In this document: positions 60,428 to 64,000 of the stretch, in pieces
Layout of the letters: every line of letters starts with the position of its first letter
Numbering within the stretch: the stretch's first letter is position 1
Assembly (NCBI RefSeq): GCF_000379765.1
Contig: NZ_KB903520.1
Location: 1-64,000 of the forward strand
DNA from: Flexithrix dorotheae DSM 6795
Lineage (GTDB): Bacteria; Bacteroidota; Bacteroidia; Cytophagales; Flammeovirgaceae
Direction: 5' to 3'
Length of the DNA: 64,000 bases
The notes under the pieces: model-generated
Told to the model about the DNA's origin: nothing
The model's input: only the letters and a program-made list of their open reading frames with translations
Database searches by the model: none
Position numbers and translations under genes: made by a program

Positions 60428-62182
60428 TTACTTGCCTTTTTCTAAATTTTCCGGGTGCTCCAATAGATCAATTTCCACCTCCACTGTAGTTCCATTTTTG
60501 CCAGATTCTATGGACAAATAGCCATTAAATATGTTGACCCTTTCCCTAATGTTTTTCAATCCGGCTCCCGAGGATTTTTTATGGGTTTCAAAGCCTTTTC
60601 CATTATCAGCATAGAACAAACTGACTTGGTCATCAAACTCTGTAAGGGAGATTCGAATCATGGAGGCTTTTGCATGTTTTAAAGTATTGTTAATGAGTTC
60701 CTGGGTGATTCTGAATATTGTAATTCCAATTTCTGTATCAATCCTGGAGTCCTTTTCCTTGGTATTGTCATCATATTGAATATCTATTTCGGAAGAATCC
60801 CGAATAGTACCAACCAAATGGTTAAGCGCTTTTCCTACACCAAAATCAATTAAAGAAAGTGGCATAAGGTTATAGGACATTTGCCTGATTTCACGAATTG
60901 TATCGTCCAGCATTTTCTTGAGTTTCTCCTTTTCCTGATCGGAAATGGTGATGGTTTGTACATAGAGTTTCATACTGGTGAGCAAGGGCCCCAGCCCATC
61001 GTGAAGTTCCATGGCAAGTCTTTTCCTTTCCTTTTCCTGTCCTGTAATTAAGGATTTTTTGGCTTGCTTTCTGTTGAATTCTGCTTTTTGGTTGAAGTCC
61101 TTTAATTTTTGTCTCATGACTAACAAGGATTCGCCCAACATATCATTTTTACCGGAAGGCTGGTAGTCCTCATCCAGTTTCATTTCTCCAATAGCTTTTG
61201 AAAATTGTATAGCCCCGTTGATGGAATTGGTCAGGTCTTTCAGGGCGGAAAACATCTCATTCATTTCAATTGCCCTGGAGTTTTCATTTACCGTAATTTC
61301 ATAATTCCCCTTTGCCATGGTATTGAGCAAATTCCGCATCTTTAAAACCGGCTGAGAAAGCATATTGGTAAGCACAAGCGAGACAAAAAAGGCTATTCCA
61401 ATCACCAGCACGGAAATGAAAATCAGCTTTTTGGTGGTTTCCCACAAAGGTTGAGTCGCTTCCTCTACATCAATTTCGGATAAAATGGCCCATTTAATGT
61501 GCTGAAATTCAAGCGTATGATAAGCGCTGTAAACCATCACTCCCCGGTAATCTTCAAAAATCCCACTACCATTTTTGCCGCTTATAGCTTCTTTAGAGCC
61601 CACCGTTTGAGCATGAATACTAAACGGAGGTTTTTTGGGCATAAACCGGGAGATAGATCGCAAGTTGAAATCTTCTCCTACCAAATAAGTTTCTCCGCTT
61701 TCTCCCATTCCTGTTCTTTCCACTAAAATATGTTGGATATAAGGAGTTTGGTACAACTGGATAATGTATTGATTATCAGGGTTGATTTTTACAAAAGCCA
61801 GTTTTATTTTCCCATTTTCTGAGAACTCGGTTTTATCGTAAATGCCTTCTTCCAGGTGCTTGTTTTGCCTAAAGTAAATCAGTGTATCCGGTCGGTCTGT
61901 TTTAAAGGAATTGCTCAGGACCATTGGGAAATCTTCAATAATTTCGGCAGTGGTATTCGTTTGGGAAGCAATTTTAAAATCGATCCATTTTTGTTCCAGG
62001 TATTCTTCAATTTGGATTCTCTTGAGCCTTTTTATAGAAGTTAGGTGGAGTAAAACTCTTTGGTCGAGTGTATTTTTAAATTCTCGGTAATCGAAAATAG
62101 TAAGGAAAGCTACCGTAAGGGAAATGAGAGATATAATGTAGAAATTTATCCAAAACTTGATGCTTAGCGCATTTATTTTCAT
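60428..62182 (-). CDS. Sensor histidine kinase (NarX-like, HisKA_3)
   Basis: Inner-membrane kinase of 584 aa from ATG 62182 (the frame to 62218 adds 12 unlikely residues). TM1 at about 10-31 and TM2 at about 260-283 enclose a roughly 230-residue extracytoplasmic sensor domain, probably Cache-like (ERTGMGESGETYLVGED is typical of that fold). A HAMP domain follows, then HisKA_3 with the phospho-His in RLAMELHDGLGPLLTSMK, and a HATPase_c with GAGLKNIRERV. It precedes its regulator by one base. The Cache fold suggests it senses a small extracellular molecule. Confidence 0.93.
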   Translation of the reverse strand: MKINALSIKFWINFYIISLISLTVAFLTIFDYREFKNTLDQRVLLHLTSIKRLKRIQIEEYLEQKWIDFKIASQTNTTAEIIEDFPMVLSNSFKTDRPDTLIYFRQNKHLEEGIYDKTEFSENGKIKLAFVKINPDNQYIIQLYQTPYIQHILVERTGMGESGETYLVGEDFNLRSISRFMPKKPPFSIHAQTVGSKEAISGKNGSGIFEDYRGVMVYSAYHTLEFQHIKWAILSEIDVEEATQPLWETTKKLIFISVLVIGIAFFVSLVLTNMLSQPVLKMRNLLNTMAKGNYEITVNENSRAIEMNEMFSALKDLTNSINGAIQFSKAIGEMKLDEDYQPSGKNDMLGESLLVMRQKLKDFNQKAEFNRKQAKKSLITGQEKERKRLAMELHDGLGPLLTSMKLYVQTITISDQEKEKLKKMLDDTIREIRQMSYNLMPLSLIDFGVGKALNHLVGTIRDSSEIDIQYDDNTKEKDSRIDTEIGITIFRITQELINNTLKHAKASMIRISLTEFDDQVSLFYADNGKGFETHKKSSGAGLKNIRERVNIFNGYLSIESGKNGTTVEVEIDLLEHPENLEKGK

Positions 62183-62546
62183 GTTCCGCGTTTTTCTCGA
62201 TTGTAGGAAAATTGGCAAGTGCTTTTCCGTTTAGTTCTCCAGCATAAAATGGTGGTTTTGGTATTGATAAATTGGTGAAAAGGTGTAAATATTCAATAAT
62301 ACTAAAAGACAATGAAATTATCAAAGAAATAGGGATAGTGTAAAACTGGAATAAGGCAGGATTTGCTTATTTTTTCAAAAATAAGTATAAAAATACCCCT
62401 TCTTTGTAGAGTTTTCAGTCAAAATTCTATGATTGCCTTCTAATTGCACCTGCAATCTGCTATTGTCAATTTTCTGCCAGGTGTTATTTTAAAACTGAAA
62501 TGGCTGTTTAAATAAGGTATAACATAAATTCATTTCCTTATCAACT

Positions 62547-62574
62547 GATAAAAAAATTATTATGCCTACCTTTG
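62547..62574 (+). promoter_or_regulatory. Bacteroidota-type promoter for the FKBP gene
   Basis: TACCTTTG (62567-62574) is an exact match to TAnnTTTG. CTG at 62545-62547, 19 bases upstream, stands in for the -33 TTG. The FKBP gene starts 40 bases downstream. Confidence 0.6.
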
Positions 62575-62614
62575 CGCCTTTGCTTTAAGAGGATCATTAA
62601 TAATAACAATAAAA

Positions 62615-63394
62615 ATGAAAAACGGATTATTGATTTTTCTGGCGGTATTGTTTGTAACTACCGCATTTGCCCAATCTAAAAAAGAGCTGAAAGGAGAAAT
62701 CGAAACCTTAAAATTAAAAGCCGATTCTTTGGGAAAAGCTTCCGAAAAATTGCAATCACAAATAAACGAGTTTGAATCAAGAAAAAAAGTGGACATGAAT
62801 GACGAAATGCAAAAATTAAGTTATGCAATAGGAATTTTGATAGGGGAGAACCTAAAGAAAGACGGATTGCTGGATTCTATCACTGCTGAAGTATTTACAG
62901 CAGCACTAGAGGATGTGAAAAATGGCAACCAACAAATGCCTCCTCAGGAAGCCAGCCAGTTTGTACAAACTTTAATGGAAGGTGCTCAAAAGAAAAAGTT
63001 TGAGAAAAACATTGAAGAAGGGAAAAAATTCCTGGAAGAAAATGCAAAAAGAGATGGTGTGGTTACATTGCCAAGTGGTTTGCAATATGAAGTTTTGGTG
63101 GAAGGAAATGGTGCAAAACCAACTGCAAATGATAAAGTGACTACGCATTACCACGGTACTTTAATTGATGGAACTGTATTCGATAGTTCAGTGGAAAGAG
63201 GTCAGCCGGCTACTTTTGGTGTGGGACAGGTAATTAAAGGATGGACTGAAGCGCTTTTATTGATGCCAGAAGGTTCGAAGTGGAAATTATTCCTGCCTTA
63301 CGATTTGGCTTATGGAGAAAGAGGGGCTGGTGGTGCAATTGGACCATATGCTACCTTGGTATTTGAAGTAGAGTTGATCAAAATTGAAAAGTAA
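62615..63394 (+). CDS. FKBP-type peptidyl-prolyl cis-trans isomerase
   Basis: Periplasmic folding catalyst of 259 aa. Residues 1-20 are a signal peptide (TTAFAQ), then a coiled-coil (KKELKGEIETLKLKADSLG in part) and the FKBP_N dimerisation helix region (LSYAIGILIGENLKKDGL). The FKBP domain (about 155-258) has the usual VTTHYHGTLIDGTVFDSSVERGQP, FGVGQVIKGWTEAL and GSKWKLFLPYDLAYGERG blocks, in pieces. It resembles Mip/FkpA. It ends at a terminator that overlaps the approach to the GNAT gene. Confidence 0.93.
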   Translation: MKNGLLIFLAVLFVTTAFAQSKKELKGEIETLKLKADSLGKASEKLQSQINEFESRKKVDMNDEMQKLSYAIGILIGENLKKDGLLDSITAEVFTAALEDVKNGNQQMPPQEASQFVQTLMEGAQKKKFEKNIEEGKKFLEENAKRDGVVTLPSGLQYEVLVEGNGAKPTANDKVTTHYHGTLIDGTVFDSSVERGQPATFGVGQVIKGWTEALLLMPEGSKWKLFLPYDLAYGERGAGGAIGPYATLVFEVELIKIEK

Positions 63395-63450
63395 AAAGTT
63401 TGCTGCCTAACCCAATTAGGGAGGTGGTGAATGGTAATAATATAATAATG

Positions 63451-63482
63451 AAGGAGGGGCAATTGAGTTCCTCCTTTTTTTG
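63451..63482 (+). terminator. Intrinsic terminator of the FKBP gene
   Basis: AAGGAGG (63451-63457) pairs with CCTCCTT (63470-63476), with two G-U pairs extending it, followed by T-run to 63481. It ends only four bases before the ATG of the next gene. Confidence 0.8.
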
Positions 63483-63485
63483 CTT

Positions 63486-63983
63486 ATGAAAATCAGGATA
63501 GCCAACCCATCAGATGCAAATGCCATAAACCTGATATATAATCAGGCGGTAATTGCTAAACACCAAACTGCCGATCTTACTCCAATTCCTTTGGTAGAAA
63601 CGGAAAAATGGCTGGCAAATCACAACCCTGAAAAATATCCTGTTTTTGTAGCTGAATTGGATGGGAAAGTAGTGGGATGGATATCCATAAGCCCTCACAG
63701 GGCCGGGAGAGAAGCACTCAAATATACTTCAGAAGTCAGTTATTTTATTCATCAATCCCATCAGAAAAAAGGTATTGGCTCTGCATTAATGGACTATGTG
63801 ATTAACCATGCCCGGGATTTTGAAGCCAAAAACCTTTTTGCCATCCTGCTGGAAACCAATAAAGGAAGTATTAGGTTATTGGAAAAATTTGCATTCGAAA
63901 AATGGGGTTATCTGCCCAGGGTTGCCGAAATTGATGGCAGGGAAGTAGGCCAATTTTATTACGGAAGGCGAACCTACGATTAA
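63486..63983 (+). CDS. GNAT family N-acetyltransferase (phosphinothricin acetyltransferase-like)
   Basis: Cytoplasmic acetyl-CoA-dependent N-acetyltransferase of 165 aa, from ATG 63486 (the TTG at 63480 is less likely). MKIRIANPSDANAINLIYNQAV matches the start of the Pat/YncA-like branch, VFVAELDGKVVGWISISPHR is the beta-4 region, and QKKGIGSALMDYVINHA carries the acetyl-CoA-binding Q/R-x-x-G-x-G/A motif. NKGSIRLLEKFAFEKWGYLPRVAEIDGREVG is the C-terminal block. Its substrate may be an amino-acid analogue or a small amine. It has a terminator just upstream, so its promoter would lie inside the FKBP region. Confidence 0.9.
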   Translation: MKIRIANPSDANAINLIYNQAVIAKHQTADLTPIPLVETEKWLANHNPEKYPVFVAELDGKVVGWISISPHRAGREALKYTSEVSYFIHQSHQKKGIGSALMDYVINHARDFEAKNLFAILLETNKGSIRLLEKFAFEKWGYLPRVAEIDGREVGQFYYGRRTYD

Positions 63984-64000
63984 TTATTTTGAATTTGCCA

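Noticed and set aside
1-64000. Prophage, CRISPR array, insertion sequence, SusC/SusD locus or rRNA/tRNA genes
   Set aside because: No regularly spaced repeats, integrase or transposase, TonB-dependent SusC-type receptor, or structural RNA signature was seen in the window.

Overview
The window is a chromosomal segment of an AT-rich Gram-negative bacterium of the phylum Bacteroidota, most likely class Cytophagia (order Cytophagales). The evidence is the weak or absent Shine-Dalgarno sequences, two good matches to the Bacteroidota -7 box TAnnTTTG (before rpsP and the FKBP gene), many lipobox lipoproteins, and families typical of the phylum: DUF6588, DUF2490, OmpL47-type repeats, CHAT/TPR proteins, a MurK-like kinase beside MurQ, and an S16 with a long Ala/Glu tail. 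Mixed sulfatase, esterase and glycosidase genes fit a marine or plant-debris polysaccharide user, but that is inference. No rRNA, tRNA, CRISPR array, insertion sequence, prophage or SusC/SusD pair was found.

Layout. 1-6.2 kb: TolC, membrane-fusion and RND permease genes of a tripartite efflux pump (the TolC gene is cut by the window edge). 6.2-20.4 kb: a lipoprotein glycosidase-like protein, an RNA methyltransferase, NDH-2, a WG-repeat protein, monocistronic rpsP, an AXE1-type esterase, a DUF547 protein, an NHS-type MFS permease, a MATE exporter, an OmpL47-type repeat protein and a HAD hydrolase. 20.8-26.6 kb: the three-gene proton-translocating transhydrogenase (pntAA-pntAB-pntB), an unknown 95-aa protein, an ammonium transporter and an unlisted 58-aa membrane protein. 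26.6-36.5 kb: a sulfatase, a DinB protein, a 2OG-Fe(II) oxygenase, a large TPR-CHAT protein with an intact His/Cys dyad, a beta-barrel protein, a Cys-cluster lipoprotein, and a DUF6588/lipoprotein pair. 36.7-45.7 kb: a lone sufB, a UMF1-type MFS, Maf, and a sugar-kinase/MurQ/GH5 group that looks like cell-wall sugar recycling. 45.7-46.2 kb: a decayed gene and a 35-bp palindrome. 46.2-55.7 kb: DinB, MenD, DUF2490, an unknown, a region of G/C-rich repeats, a HAD dehalogenase, an RNA-processing-type MBL enzyme, a LOG protein, an amidohydrolase, DUF2809 and MsrB. 55.8-62.2 kb: two two-component systems, one (LytS/LytTR) fused in an operon with a lipoprotein, the other (NarX/NarL-like) lying just upstream of a small secreted protein made of four GPxAKNxKPW repeats. 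62.6-64 kb: an FKBP isomerase and a GNAT acetyltransferase.

How the genes work together. NDH-2, transhydrogenase and MenD (menaquinone) are parts of respiratory redox metabolism. The BadF-type kinase and MurQ form a plausible MurNAc salvage route. Most other genes are single transcription units separated by clear intrinsic terminators, which are listed. The observations that most deserve a second look are the GPxAKNxKPW repeat protein and its start-codon hairpin, the lipoprotein-LytS-LytTR cassette whose first codons form the 3' arm of a terminator-like hairpin, the probably periplasmic TPR-CHAT protein, and two small proteins (58 aa and 78 aa).
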